Part shown: piece after piece, positions 23,259-33,500 of the stretch | How the letters are laid out: the number at the start of each line of letters is the position of its first letter | How positions within the stretch are numbered: the stretch's first letter is position 1 | NCBI GenBank assembly: GCA_028280025.1 | Contig: JANQMO010000038.1 | Span: 1-39,783, forward strand | Direction: 5' to 3' | DNA from: Chlorobium sp. | GTDB lineage: Bacteria; Bacteroidota; Chlorobiia; Chlorobiales; Chlorobiaceae | DNA: 39,783 bases | The notes under the pieces: generated by a model | Told to the model about the DNA's origin: nothing | The model's input: only the letters and a program-made list of their open reading frames with translations | Database searches by the model: none | Program-made: the position numbers and the translations under genes

Positions 23259-24899
23259 TCAACAGTTGCGGACGGTCGACGAGGTGCGGTCCTTGATGGT
23301 GCTTTCGTCGAATTCGTCCCAGTCGTGCTCGTCGTGCTCACGCTGGTAGCCCGCTTCTTTCAGGCCGAAGCTCATGTCGGCAACCATTTCTGGTCGTTTT
23401 TCCTTGAGGTTTTTTACCTCTTCCTGGGTGAGAATTCTTGATTTGTCGAAACCGAGGTCGATCTCGATCTTGCGGTTCTTTGTTTTTACACGATCGATAT
23501 CGTAGAATCGTTTGGTCAGCGTTGTCTGCGCAAAGGCTTTGAGGCAGCCGAGCATGTATTTGCGGACATACGGATCCTTGATCCAGGGATAGCTGAAAAA
23601 CGACTTGCGGGCGTAGAATCGGCCGTAGGATTTCAGGACGCCTTTGAGAACGTCTTCGCGTTCCATGTTGTCCGGTTTGATGATCGGCGAGACAAAGTTA
23701 TAGCGTGAATAATCGCGGACCTCGACCCTGTCGCCAAGCTCCTTGAAGAGATCCGAAAACGGCCACGGGGTGTAGATGGTCCAGTTGGCCATATCGGGAT
23801 CCCAGTCCTTGCAGAGCTGGTATGTTTCCTCGATGGTTTCCGGCGTTTCATGCTCGAGCCCCATAACAAACTGGGCTTCTGCAACGATACCGTTTTTCTG
23901 CAGGAGCTTGATGGCGTACTTGTTCTCCTCGATGGTCGTTTCCTTTCGGAACCGGTTGAGGTTCATCTGGCTTGCAGCTTCCGTTCCGAGAGAGACGTGG
24001 ACCAGACCGGCCTTGCGGAAAAACGGCAGGAGGTCTTCGTCCCGCATGATATCGGTCACCCTTGTGTTGATGCCCCAGGTAACGTTGAGTTCGCGGTCGA
24101 TCAGTTCCTGGCAGAGAGAAACGAATTTCTGTTTGTTGATCGTCGGCTCCTCGTCGGCAAGGATAAAGAACCCGACATTGTATTTCTTGACCAGTATCTC
24201 TATCTCGTCGACAAAATGCTTGGGACTTCTTGCCCGGTACCGGCGCCAGAACTGCCACTGGGAGCAGAACGTACAGGTGAACGGGCACCCTCTTGCAAAG
24301 TTCGGTACGGCAAGGCGGCAGTTGAGCGGGGTATAAATATACTTGTCCCAGTCATAGAGGCTCCAGTCCGGGGTCAGGTCGTCGAGGTCTTCGATAACCG
24401 GGTGGGCCGGGGTGGCATGGACCTTGCCTTCTTCATTGATGTAGGCAATGCCGGTGATGTTTTCACGGTCTTGCATATCGGTGCCTGCATCGATTGCCTT
24501 GATGATATTGACGGCAACCTCTTCGCCCTCGCCGCGGATAACATAATCGGTTTCAGGAGCTTCGCTGAGAACCTGCGGATACATGAATGTCGAGTGAATG
24601 CCGCCCATGATCGTTCGTATTTTCGGATCGACTTTCTTGGCGAGTTTCATGATATCCTGCGCCTTGAAGATGGAGGGCGTGATATTTGTCGTCATAACCA
24701 CGTCCGGTTTGTTTTTCCGGATGATCTCTTCGATGGTTTCGTCCGGAAGGTCCTCAGCCATGGCGTCAACAAAACGTATCTGTGTGAAGCCGGCTTTTTT
24801 CAATGCACCGCCGATATAGGCTACCCAGCTGGGCGTCCAGTTGCCGGCAATCTCGGCTCCTCCAGAGTGATAATTTGGCTGAACCATTAAAATTTTCAT
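23259..24899 (-). CDS. bchE: anaerobic Mg-protoporphyrin IX monomethyl ester cyclase BchE
   Basis: BchE forms ring E of bacteriochlorophyll without oxygen, using cobalamin, a [4Fe-4S] cluster and SAM. The 546-residue protein has an N-terminal B12-binding-like domain (about 1-150, with VMTTNITPSIFKAQD and TIMGGIHSTFMYP) and a radical SAM domain whose cluster cysteines are C205, C209 and C212 in RGCPFTCTFCSQW. The C-terminal region is the BchE-specific extension with an acidic tail (REHDEHDWDEFDES). An AGGAGG lies 10 bases before the ATG. It is the last gene of the bchH-bchM-bchE series on the minus strand, and the 153-bp gap to bchM may hold its own promoter. No B12 riboswitch was recognised. 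Confidence 0.95.
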   Translation of the reverse strand: MKILMVQPNYHSGGAEIAGNWTPSWVAYIGGALKKAGFTQIRFVDAMAEDLPDETIEEIIRKNKPDVVMTTNITPSIFKAQDIMKLAKKVDPKIRTIMGGIHSTFMYPQVLSEAPETDYVIRGEGEEVAVNIIKAIDAGTDMQDRENITGIAYINEEGKVHATPAHPVIEDLDDLTPDWSLYDWDKYIYTPLNCRLAVPNFARGCPFTCTFCSQWQFWRRYRARSPKHFVDEIEILVKKYNVGFFILADEEPTINKQKFVSLCQELIDRELNVTWGINTRVTDIMRDEDLLPFFRKAGLVHVSLGTEAASQMNLNRFRKETTIEENKYAIKLLQKNGIVAEAQFVMGLEHETPETIEETYQLCKDWDPDMANWTIYTPWPFSDLFKELGDRVEVRDYSRYNFVSPIIKPDNMEREDVLKGVLKSYGRFYARKSFFSYPWIKDPYVRKYMLGCLKAFAQTTLTKRFYDIDRVKTKNRKIEIDLGFDKSRILTQEEVKNLKEKRPEMVADMSFGLKEAGYQREHDEHDWDEFDESTIKDRTSSTVRNC

Positions 24900-25052
24900 C
24901 GGTTTCCACCCTCCTGATAGGTTTGTTTACAGCTCGGCTGCTTGTCCGGAAAAACATGGACGAGACAATGCGATCCTTACAAATAACGGCTGCATAAAGA
25001 GCGCTTAATTTACAATTAATTTTTCAAACAAAATATGACTGGCCGGATAATA

Positions 25053-25751
25053 CTATTTTTCAGCATGCATGAGCATGGTATGATAAAAACCGAAACTTAT
25101 TTTTTCCCTGTTCTTTATAACCATTCCCGTCTCTTGCATTGCCTTGTGCATATTCTTATCGGTGATCATCTGAATGGTGGTTCTCCGTTCCTTTTTCGGG
25201 AAAAAACCGCCTAACCAGTGCTGAAAAGCGAGAATTCTGTTATACGGAGCATAGGTGAAAATGATCGGGCCTTTTGTCAGGCTTGAAAGGTTTTTGAATG
25301 CCTGGAGAAAACCTTCGGCAGGGTAATGGATAAGCACATCGAAACAGACAACGGCGTCATAGGTGCCCTTTACCGACTCGATGGTATTGACTTCGAATTC
25401 AATCCTGTCTGCAACGCCTTTGGCGATTGCTTCATCTCTTGATTTTTCTACCATCTGACTGGCAATATCAACCGCCTTGACGTTGTAACCATTCCCGGCA
25501 AGGCGAATGCTGAACAGGCCCGTTCCGCAGCCGGCATCAAGAATGGTGGCGTTTTTCGATAAACCGAGTCGCTGCAGCCAGTCGAATGCCCTGTCCATCA
25601 TAACTGCATGTCCCTGGCGGACGGTTGTGCGAACCGTGGATAGTTTTTCATTGCCATAGATCGAGGCCCAGCGATTGAAGCCGTTTCCGTTGAAGTAGGA
25701 ACGGAGCATGTTCTGATGCTCTTCAGCATTGAATGATGATGTGCTGCTCAT
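25053..25751 (-). CDS. bchM: Mg-protoporphyrin IX O-methyltransferase BchM
   Basis: BchM methylates the C13 propionate of Mg-protoporphyrin IX with SAM, giving the substrate of BchE. The 232-residue protein has the SAM-binding motif I ATILDAGCGTGLFSIRLAG at about 77-95, motif II-like YDAVVCFDVLIHYPAEGFLQ near 135, and the GPIIFTYAPYNRILAF segment typical of BchM. It lies between bchH (53 bp upstream) and bchE (153 bp downstream), as expected for consecutive pathway steps. The context and length make a generic methyltransferase unlikely. Confidence 0.94.
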   Translation of the reverse strand: MSSTSSFNAEEHQNMLRSYFNGNGFNRWASIYGNEKLSTVRTTVRQGHAVMMDRAFDWLQRLGLSKNATILDAGCGTGLFSIRLAGNGYNVKAVDIASQMVEKSRDEAIAKGVADRIEFEVNTIESVKGTYDAVVCFDVLIHYPAEGFLQAFKNLSSLTKGPIIFTYAPYNRILAFQHWLGGFFPKKERRTTIQMITDKNMHKAMQETGMVIKNREKISFGFYHTMLMHAEK

Positions 25752-25804
25752 GCCGTTTCGTTTTTTTTGTAAGGTGTTGTTGTTCGGTTAGTGCTGTCCG
25801 GATA

Positions 25805-28800
25805 TCATGATATGGTCTCCAGTCCTTCCACATGGCTTTCCAGATCTTCGTAAAGCTGCTGGAGCTCTTCTATTGTTCCTTCGTCGGTTTTCCAGAATCC
25901 TCTGGCGTTTGCTTCGAGAAGACGCCTGGTCATCGAGAGCGTTGCGTGAGGATTCAGGTTTCTGAGCTTCTCGAGCATCTCCCGGTCCTGCAGGAAGGTT
26001 TCGTTGAAGCTGCTGTATGTCCAGTCCTTCACTGCCGACGCGGTCGCGCTCCATCCATAGGTGTTGCTGAGACGCGACTCGATCTCCCGTACCCCTTCAT
26101 AACCGTTTTTGATCATCGACTCGTACCACCTTGGATTGAGGAGCTTCGTTCGCGCCTCGAGTGATACCATGCTTTCGAGCGAGCGCATCTTCGGTATTTT
26201 TCCGTATCCGTCGACATCCCCTACCATGATGCCCGGCTTTGACCGGCTGACTTTTTCAACAGCCTTCGAGACACCGCCAAGATACTCATAATAGTGGTCG
26301 ATATCTGAAACTCCCATTTCGAGGCTGTCGATGTTCTGATAGGTGAGTTTCACATTACGCAAGGCGGAATTTAATATTTCCGGTGATTCCTGCCATGCAC
26401 CTTCTGCGCTAAAGGAAAAAGATTTTCTGCTGATGAAGGTCTCCGACAATTCATTGTCGGTCTCCCATGTGCTGCTTTCAACAAGATGATTCACGTTGGC
26501 GCCGTAGCTGCCGGGTGCGTTGGAAAAAATCCGGTTGGCCGCCTCATTGAACGGCAGCCCGTCTTCTCTGCACTGTTCGAGAACGTTTCTGCGGACAAAA
26601 TTGAGCGTTTCCGGTTCTTCGGCCGATGCCGCAAGCCGGACAGCCTTGTCCAGAAGCCGGATCTGGTGGGAGAGCAGGTCGCGGAAAATGCCGCTTACCG
26701 TAATGACGACGTCGATTCGGGGACGACTGAGTTCTTCGAGAGGGATCAGAACGACATCGCTGATCTTGCCCAGCTCGTCGGTTTTCGGCTTTGCTCCGAG
26801 AAGTGCGAGGGCCTGGGCGATGCCTTCGCCGTCACTCTTGATATTATCGGTACCCCAGAGAATGATCGCTGTCGACTCGGGCAGGCAGCCGTTTTCTTTC
26901 CGGTAATCGGCAAGAAGCGCTTCCGCTGCAGCCTGTCCCCGTTTCCATGCAATGCTTGAAGGGATACTGAACGGATCGAGGCTATGGATATTTCTTCCTG
27001 TGGGTACGATGTCCGGGTTTCTGGCCAGGTCGTTTCCCGGCGAAGGCTCGATGTATTTGCCTGCAAGAGCGTCCAGTATCCCTTTTATTTCATTGTTGCT
27101 GATCAGTGCGATAAATACTTTCTGAAGGAAAGACCAGAACGCTTCAAGTTCTCCGTGACGGACCGGGGTCGAACGTCTGAGATGGTTTTCCGCTGTAAGG
27201 GCTCTGACACGGAAGGAGGCTTCGGCCATGGAGAGAATCTCATGGCGGCTTTTGTTGTTTACCGGCAGGTTTCCGATAAACAGCCGGACGGTTTCCCGGC
27301 TGGTGTCGATGATCTCTCTCCAGAGATGTTCCGAGTCGCGATCATGTTCGCTTGTTTCGGCGAGTTGCTCATAGTCGATATCGCGGCGGGTGCAGATGAT
27401 CTCATGCAGGGACCGGCCATCCAGCGTTGCCAGAGGATAGGCTGCAAGACGAACCAGTTGGTCGACCAGCGATTCCGGTTCGGGATCCTTGCCGATGACA
27501 TGCAGCCCCAGGGGGATCATGCGCTCCTCGATCAGGTACAGTTCCGCATTGAGCGCCGTCAGATACCCTTCGACCGACAGGTTGCCCTCTTGTGTCTCCA
27601 GTTCCAGTGTTTTTGCAAGTCCTTTGATTTCGTCGAGGATTTCAGGGTCCTCCTTTCTCCGGCAGCTCTCGATGAGCTCCCTGAGCCGGCGGAACCCTTT
27701 GTAGAGGCCAGCCTGTTCAAGGGGCGGGCAAAGGTAGCTGATCAGTGTTGCAAATCCTCGTCTTTTGGCAATAGCGCCTTCGCTGGGATTATTGACGCAG
27801 TAGTAGTAAAAGTGCGGCATACTGCCTATCAGGCGTTTCGGCCAGCAGGACAGACCGAGCCCGACCTGTTTGCCGGGCATGAACTCGAGTGCGCCATGCG
27901 TTCCGAAATGTACGACGGCATCAGCCTGCCAGACATGTTCCAGCCACGAGTAGAATGCAGCAAAGGCATGGTTGGGGGCGGCGTCTTTTGCCATGAGAAG
28001 GCGCATGGGGTCACGTTCGTAACCGAACGATGGCTGCTGGCCGATAAAGATATTGCCGAACGTCCTGCCGAGAATATGGAATCGCTTGCCGTCGTTGAGC
28101 AGTTCTCCGGGAGCGTCTCCCCAGAACGACTCGATTTCATGGTAATACGGTGCGATCGAGCGGTAGTCTTCGACCGGAAGCTGCTCTGCCACGTTGCCGT
28201 CCGTACCGAAAACGTGCCGGTTGCCTTCGAGCAGCTCCTCCCTGAGTGCCGCGGAGTTTTCAGGAAGCCGGACGGTATAACCGCTTTTCTGCAGTTCTTC
28301 GAGCAGCGTGTAGAGGCTTTCAAAGACGTTGAGATATGCAGCGGTCCCGGCATTACCGAGGTTGGGCGGGAAATTGAACAGAACGACGGCGATTTTTTTC
28401 TGTTCCGCCTGTTTGTCTTTCAGGCAGAGCTGTTTGAGGAGTCGTTCCGCCAGACGATCGATTTCCGTTTCCAGCGGAACCGTCCTGTCGCCGGTTTCTT
28501 CGGCACCTGCGAAGACATGCGGTTCGATGGCGCCGTCAAGCTCAGGTACGGCAACGCTCAGCGCCGTCTGAAGAGGAGCGAGGCCCTGTGCCCCCGATTT
28601 CCACTGCCTGATCGATTGGAACGAGAGCGGAACGAGAGTCAGATACGGAACCCCTGATTTTCTTAGTGCGGCGACAGCTTCTTCGGCCCTGCTTTCGGCA
28701 GGACCGCCGACAAGTGAAAAGCCCGTTGTGTTGATGATAATATCCGGGCAGATCCTGCCGTTGTTTTTCTTTCCGAAAAAGCTGTGTATTGCCGGTCTGA

Positions 28801-29638
28801 AATCAAGTCCGCCGCTGTAGACGATGACGGTGTCGATTCCTTTTGCTTCGAGCGACCGGGAGAGATATTCCAGATGGCGCATGTTGTTGCCCAGAACAGT
28901 AGCGCGCATGGCAAGGAGGGCGACAAGGCCCTTGCTCGCTCCGGTTCGATGGGTTTCCAGCCATTCACGGAAGCGGACCGAAGAGTTGAACGGTTCGCGT
29001 GCTTCAGGATGGCACAGTGCGGTGTCGGGATAGAAAACAGGATCCTTTTGCGGGAGCTTCGATGAGAATGACGGAACGTAGCGGCTTACGAGCAGGCTGA
29101 GGAAGCGCTGCATGTTTTCATCCGAGCCGTTGAGCCAGAACTGGTGAGAGGCTATAAAGGTATGGATGTCTCTGGCCCTGCCGGGTATGTGCTTCATCAC
29201 ACGGCTGATGTTGCGGACAAGAGAGAGCTGCCGCTCTTTTTCCCCATGGCTGTTTTTAGGTCTGAGGCGTGATGCCAGCTCTCCGAACAATCCTGATGGT
29301 TGTTTTTCCTCAGATAGTTTCTGCAGGCTGAATTTCCCTATTCTGGTCTGATGGATAAGGGCAGGATTGCTCGTAATGATGCATACCGGGCATTCTGCTT
29401 CGGATAAGAGTGATTCAAGAGGCCTGACAATATCTTCACTGAACAGCATCGAGCCGAAAATAAAATCGGCGACAGCAATATCCGTTTGAAGTTTCTGCCA
29501 TGATTCTTCGCTTCTGTGAAGACCGAGGTTATAGACAATGACCTCGAGCCCGCAACCATAGGTTCTGTTCAGAACAAGAGCAGCCTGTTTCAGGGCACTG
29601 TTGTTCGTTGCTTCCATTGTCAGAAAGAGAAAGCGCAT
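25805..29638 (-). CDS. bchH: Mg-chelatase large subunit BchH
   Basis: BchH binds protoporphyrin IX and, with the BchI-BchD motor, inserts Mg. From the ATG at 29638 (MRFLFLTMEATNNSALKQAA) the protein has 1277 residues, normal for the family; the open frame continues 17 codons upstream. Typical CobN/BchH segments are FNFPPNLGNAGTAAYLNVFE, VHFGTHGALEFMPGKQVGLG, YYCVNNPSEGAIAKRRGFAT and WGTDNIKSDGEGIAQALALL. The C-terminal GVREIESRLSNTYGWSATAS is also conserved. A second paralogue lies at 35729-39538. BchH rather than BchS or BchT is chosen because it is adjacent to bchM and bchE, the arrangement I recall for bchH in Chlorobaculum tepidum. bchI and bchD are not in the window. Confidence 0.88.
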   Translation of the reverse strand: MRFLFLTMEATNNSALKQAALVLNRTYGCGLEVIVYNLGLHRSEESWQKLQTDIAVADFIFGSMLFSEDIVRPLESLLSEAECPVCIITSNPALIHQTRIGKFSLQKLSEEKQPSGLFGELASRLRPKNSHGEKERQLSLVRNISRVMKHIPGRARDIHTFIASHQFWLNGSDENMQRFLSLLVSRYVPSFSSKLPQKDPVFYPDTALCHPEAREPFNSSVRFREWLETHRTGASKGLVALLAMRATVLGNNMRHLEYLSRSLEAKGIDTVIVYSGGLDFRPAIHSFFGKKNNGRICPDIIINTTGFSLVGGPAESRAEEAVAALRKSGVPYLTLVPLSFQSIRQWKSGAQGLAPLQTALSVAVPELDGAIEPHVFAGAEETGDRTVPLETEIDRLAERLLKQLCLKDKQAEQKKIAVVLFNFPPNLGNAGTAAYLNVFESLYTLLEELQKSGYTVRLPENSAALREELLEGNRHVFGTDGNVAEQLPVEDYRSIAPYYHEIESFWGDAPGELLNDGKRFHILGRTFGNIFIGQQPSFGYERDPMRLLMAKDAAPNHAFAAFYSWLEHVWQADAVVHFGTHGALEFMPGKQVGLGLSCWPKRLIGSMPHFYYYCVNNPSEGAIAKRRGFATLISYLCPPLEQAGLYKGFRRLRELIESCRRKEDPEILDEIKGLAKTLELETQEGNLSVEGYLTALNAELYLIEERMIPLGLHVIGKDPEPESLVDQLVRLAAYPLATLDGRSLHEIICTRRDIDYEQLAETSEHDRDSEHLWREIIDTSRETVRLFIGNLPVNNKSRHEILSMAEASFRVRALTAENHLRRSTPVRHGELEAFWSFLQKVFIALISNNEIKGILDALAGKYIEPSPGNDLARNPDIVPTGRNIHSLDPFSIPSSIAWKRGQAAAEALLADYRKENGCLPESTAIILWGTDNIKSDGEGIAQALALLGAKPKTDELGKISDVVLIPLEELSRPRIDVVITVSGIFRDLLSHQIRLLDKAVRLAASAEEPETLNFVRRNVLEQCREDGLPFNEAANRIFSNAPGSYGANVNHLVESSTWETDNELSETFISRKSFSFSAEGAWQESPEILNSALRNVKLTYQNIDSLEMGVSDIDHYYEYLGGVSKAVEKVSRSKPGIMVGDVDGYGKIPKMRSLESMVSLEARTKLLNPRWYESMIKNGYEGVREIESRLSNTYGWSATASAVKDWTYSSFNETFLQDREMLEKLRNLNPHATLSMTRRLLEANARGFWKTDEGTIEELQQLYEDLESHVEGLETIS

Positions 29639-29799
29639 GAGCCAGTCTCTTTTGGGTGTCTTGTTGGCGGTTTGCAAAGACCGCTGCAATAAGATTATAA
29701 GCAGTACGTTGTGTATGCTTTGACGTAAAATGCGATGCGTATTCTGCTGAAATCCATGCCTTTATCCGGTCAGGTACTGGATGAGCAGAAGGAGGGGTA

Positions 29800-30183
29800 T
29801 TACAGAAGCAGAGCCCGGTTTCGAAGAAAAACCGGCGTACGTAACGAGCAGAGAAGAGGAGATGTAAATCGGGAGATGATTTGCCGTGACTGGGAAATGA
29901 GGATGCTCTGTTGACGGAGCACGCTATGAAAAGCGTTTGAGGAAAGTGCCGCTTTTTGAGCAGACGGAGCTTTTGTCAGGGAGGTGACAAAGAGGGAAGA
30001 GGTATCGGTTGCGCGATCATGGGCAACAATTCCTGCAGGGCATTGGCGGCTTTTCGACTTGGCGGTGAATGTGGAGGTTTTCGCCAGGAAGCTATGACCA
30101 AGTACCGAGATGAGAAAGAAGAGCGTTATTTCTGCAAAGCGCCATATCGCTCTTGATATGTTATGTTTTTCACGTGAAGACAT
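29800..30183 (-). CDS. putative small exported or membrane protein, unknown
   Basis: This 127-codon frame codes for a protein with an N-terminal hydrophobic helix (about 17-34, AEITLFFLISVLGHSFLA) after a charged start, then a serine/alanine-rich region and a C-terminal FTSPLLCSLRTPVFLRNRAL. The helix resembles a signal or anchor. Codon choice is compatible with coding, but the Shine-Dalgarno is weak and I do not recognise a family. It has the same direction as bchH, ends 161 bp before it, and lies at the boundary of the autotransporter insertion. It may be a real secreted protein or a chance frame. Confidence 0.4.
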   Translation of the reverse strand: MSSREKHNISRAIWRFAEITLFFLISVLGHSFLAKTSTFTAKSKSRQCPAGIVAHDRATDTSSLFVTSLTKAPSAQKAALSSNAFHSVLRQQSILISQSRQIISRFTSPLLCSLRTPVFLRNRALLL

Positions 30184-30516
30184 ACTTCGTTCTTTAAATA
30201 AGTATAGTGAAAAATAACAATAGATGCTAACGGGATGAGCGCTGTCTTTTTTGAGTAAGTGTCATGGAAAAGCGTCGTTATGGGTAAAGTGTCTCACGAT
30301 AGCCTTGTTTTTGCCCCAAGAACACCGCAGTGTTTTTGCTGATACTGTTTGTGAAAAAGATCGTTTTTTTGGTTTTTATGTAATTTTGTGAGAAATTTAC
30401 AAAGTATTTCATTTTTGGATGAATAAGAGTACCGAACCGGTTTTTTCAAAGCAGCACCGGTTTCCTGACTGGATATTCGAACTATATAACAACAACAATT
30501 CCTACCTGGAGGCACT
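30184..30516. other. AT-rich intergenic region before the autotransporter
   Basis: The 333-base region has several poly-T runs and no convincing gene. A 7-bp inverted repeat with a 14-nt loop, AACCGGT (30435-30441) and ACCGGTT (30456-30462), lies about 55 bp before the autotransporter start. The promoter of that gene and of the small divergent frame must be here, but I cannot place boxes with confidence. A GGAGG ribosome binding site sits at the right edge, before the ATG at 30517. Confidence 0.45.
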
Positions 30517-33500
30517 ATGAAACGGCGATTCCTCAAGCTGACCATGCTTCTTGTTATGCTCGGTGCGGCAAAGGCACAGGCTTACGATGTTACAGTTTAC
30601 AATGATTCACCGGCTTTCGGAACTCTCCGCGATGGATTGAGTGGTACTCAAAACATCACGTTTCAGGGAGATCCTTTCGCAACCCCCTTTACCTATGACA
30701 TTGATTCGTTTTTCGGGCCTCTCCCATGGATTGATACGGATCGCGTTATAGGGCATAATTTTCCTGATCCTGAAGACAAGGTGGTTATTCGGTGGGATAC
30801 GGATGGAGAGGTTCTCCTTCGCACCTATGATAGCCCGTGGCTGCAGATATCTAATGATGTTGAATTTTATGCGACGGGGGGGGATGGAGTCGTTGGCATC
30901 TATGGTGAAGATGACCTTATTTTAAAAGGGGGATTCGGGAGCCAAATGACTGTTGAGGCCTTTGATGGTGAGGACGGTGCCGGATTCGTTGCTGTTGGAT
31001 TGTTCGGCGAAGACATGCTCGATTTTACCGTCAATCAGGGTGCTTCAGATGTCGACGGCAGTTTTTTTGGCACGATTGACGTGAGCGCTCAGAGAGGGCT
31101 CGCCGGAGCAATGGTCGGTGTGGATGGAGTTTCTTTCGCCCACGATCTTGGCGGTGCGATCAACGTGCAAACAGGCGGTTTCGGGGCAAGCGGCGTTGCC
31201 TCTTTCTTTGGCACCATATTGGTTGGCAACGACGTGACGACCGACATGACCGTGTCGGCCGGTGAAGACTATGCGTTCGGTATGATGGGATCCGATATCG
31301 AGATCGACGGCGACCTCGGCGGAACATTTGACGTTTCTGCCGGCTGGAGCAATGCATACGGTCTTGCTGCCGGATCATTTATACCAGCAAGCAATATCGA
31401 AATCGATGGCGACATGACTGCCGATATTACCGTGGATGCGGGTGAAAATCATGCTTATGGACTTTTTGCCCATGAAGATATCCTGATTAAGGGAGATGTC
31501 GGTGAAAATATGGTGATGAGCGTTACTGCCGGTGAGGATGGCTCCCATGGTAATTTCGCTTACGGTTTCTATGCGGACGCGGACATTGTTATAGGTGATA
31601 CTGATCAGGGAACAGGTGGTTTTGCAGGTTCCGTTACTGTCATTGCCGGAGAAGACAACGCGTTCGGCATGTCAGCGTCCGACATCACGATAGTCGAAGA
31701 CCTTGGCGGTTCGTTTGACGTCAAAGCCGGAGAAGACAACGCGTTCGGTCTTGCCGCTGGATGGTTTACTCCCACCAGTGATATCGAAGTCGGAGGCGAC
31801 ATGATTGCCGATATCACTGTGGAGGCAGGCAACAACAATGCCTACGGTCTCTATGCCCACGAAAATATAACGATCGAAGGGAATGTGGGTGAAGATATGG
31901 TCATGAGCGTGAAGGCCGGAGAAGATTACGCGTTCGGTTTCTCTGCTGGCGAGGATATCACTATCGGCGGCGGTTTTGCAGGATCGGTTACGGTTGATGC
32001 AGGTGCTTATGACGCGTTCGGCATGTCGGCCGAAAATATCTATATCGGTAAGGGTTCAGGTGGTGATCTCGGCGGTTCGTTTACGGTTGATGCCGGTGAC
32101 GACAACGCTTATGGGCTTGCTGCCGGGTACTTTGGTAAAAGGAGCGACATCGAGATTGGCGGTGACGTCACCTCAACCATGGACATTTCGGCAGGCGGTG
32201 ACGATGCGTTTGGCATGTTTGCCAATGATAACATCGATATAGGAGGCGATCTCGACGGTTCGTTTGACGTCGATGCCGGTGACAACAATGCATTCGGCCT
32301 GGCGGCTGCCACAATCACGATCGGCGAAGATCTCAGCGGTTCGTTTGACGTCGATGCCGGTGACAACAACGCATTCGGCCTGGCGGCAGGGTGGTTTACT
32401 CCCAACAGTGATATCGAAATCGGCAGAGATATGACCGCAGATATCACTGTGGACGCTGGTGAAAACAATGCCAATGGGCTTTATGCATATGGTGATATCG
32501 GTATTGCCGGAAGCGTAACGGAGGCTATGGTAATGGATGTCTCGGCCGGTGAAGATGGTGCGTTTGGTTTCAGAGCCGGCGAGGATATCATTATCGGTTA
32601 CCTGCCGGACGCGCATCATGACTGGCCGGGCACAGGCAGCTATCTCGGGACGATGAATGTCACCTCGTATGGTGACAACGCGTTCGGCATGAAGGCTGGT
32701 GAGGATATCGAGATAGGAAACAATCTCGGCGGTGAAATTACGGTCACTGCCGGTGAAGATTACGCATTTGGACTGGCGGCAGGATGGGAGGGTGAAGGCA
32801 GTCACATCGAAATCGGCAACGACGTATCGACTGATATAACCGTTACGGCCGAGCGGGATTACGCTTATGGCCTGTACGCCGAAGATTATATCAAGATCGG
32901 CAGGGATCTTGGCGGAACGATTACCGTTCAGGCGCTCGATAACGGTGCCTATGGACTGCATGCCGGCGGCGACGATGGTGAATACATCGAGATTGGCCGT
33001 GATGTGACAATGGATATGACGGTTATCGCCGGTAACGGTTCAATAGGTGAAGATGGTGTCCGAACCGTAGGGGATCAGCTCGTCGATGGCGGCGACAACG
33101 ATGATGCCTATGGTCTTCGTGCCTATGAACATATCGACATAGAAAGAAACCTGGGCGGAACATTGAATGTATGGGCGCTCGATGACTATTCCTATGGCCT
33201 GGATTCCGGTGAAGACATCAATATCGGCAACGATTTGTCCGCTACAATCAACGTGACAGCCGGGTTTGAGGAAGCTGACAGCAATGGCGCGTACGGGTTG
33301 CGTGCGGATGACAACATTCTGATCGGCGATCTCGATGAAGCCGGAATAGGTGATTTCACCGGTTCGCTAACGGTGACGGCTTACGGAAGCCGTGCTTACG
33401 GTATGCAGGCCGGTGAAGATATCAGGCTTGGCGGAACCTTCTCGGGCGAGATTACCACGACAGCCAAGGATTCCTGGTCTGTTGGTATGAGAGCGATGGG

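Noticed and set aside
23850..24890. 346-codon open frame on the plus strand opposite bchE
   Set aside because: It is a complementary-strand shadow of bchE, which has the full radical SAM motif set.
24900..25052. possible cobalamin riboswitch upstream of bchE
   Set aside because: The 153-bp gap is shorter than a full B12 riboswitch and I could not find the conserved B12-box core.
26984..28657. 557-codon open frame on the plus strand opposite bchH
   Set aside because: It is a shadow of the high-GC3 bchH gene, has no recognisable domain and no ribosome binding site, and bchH itself is unambiguous.
30294..30545. 83-codon frame on the minus strand before the autotransporter
   Set aside because: It overlaps the autotransporter start and ribosome binding site and its translated product is unlike a protein.
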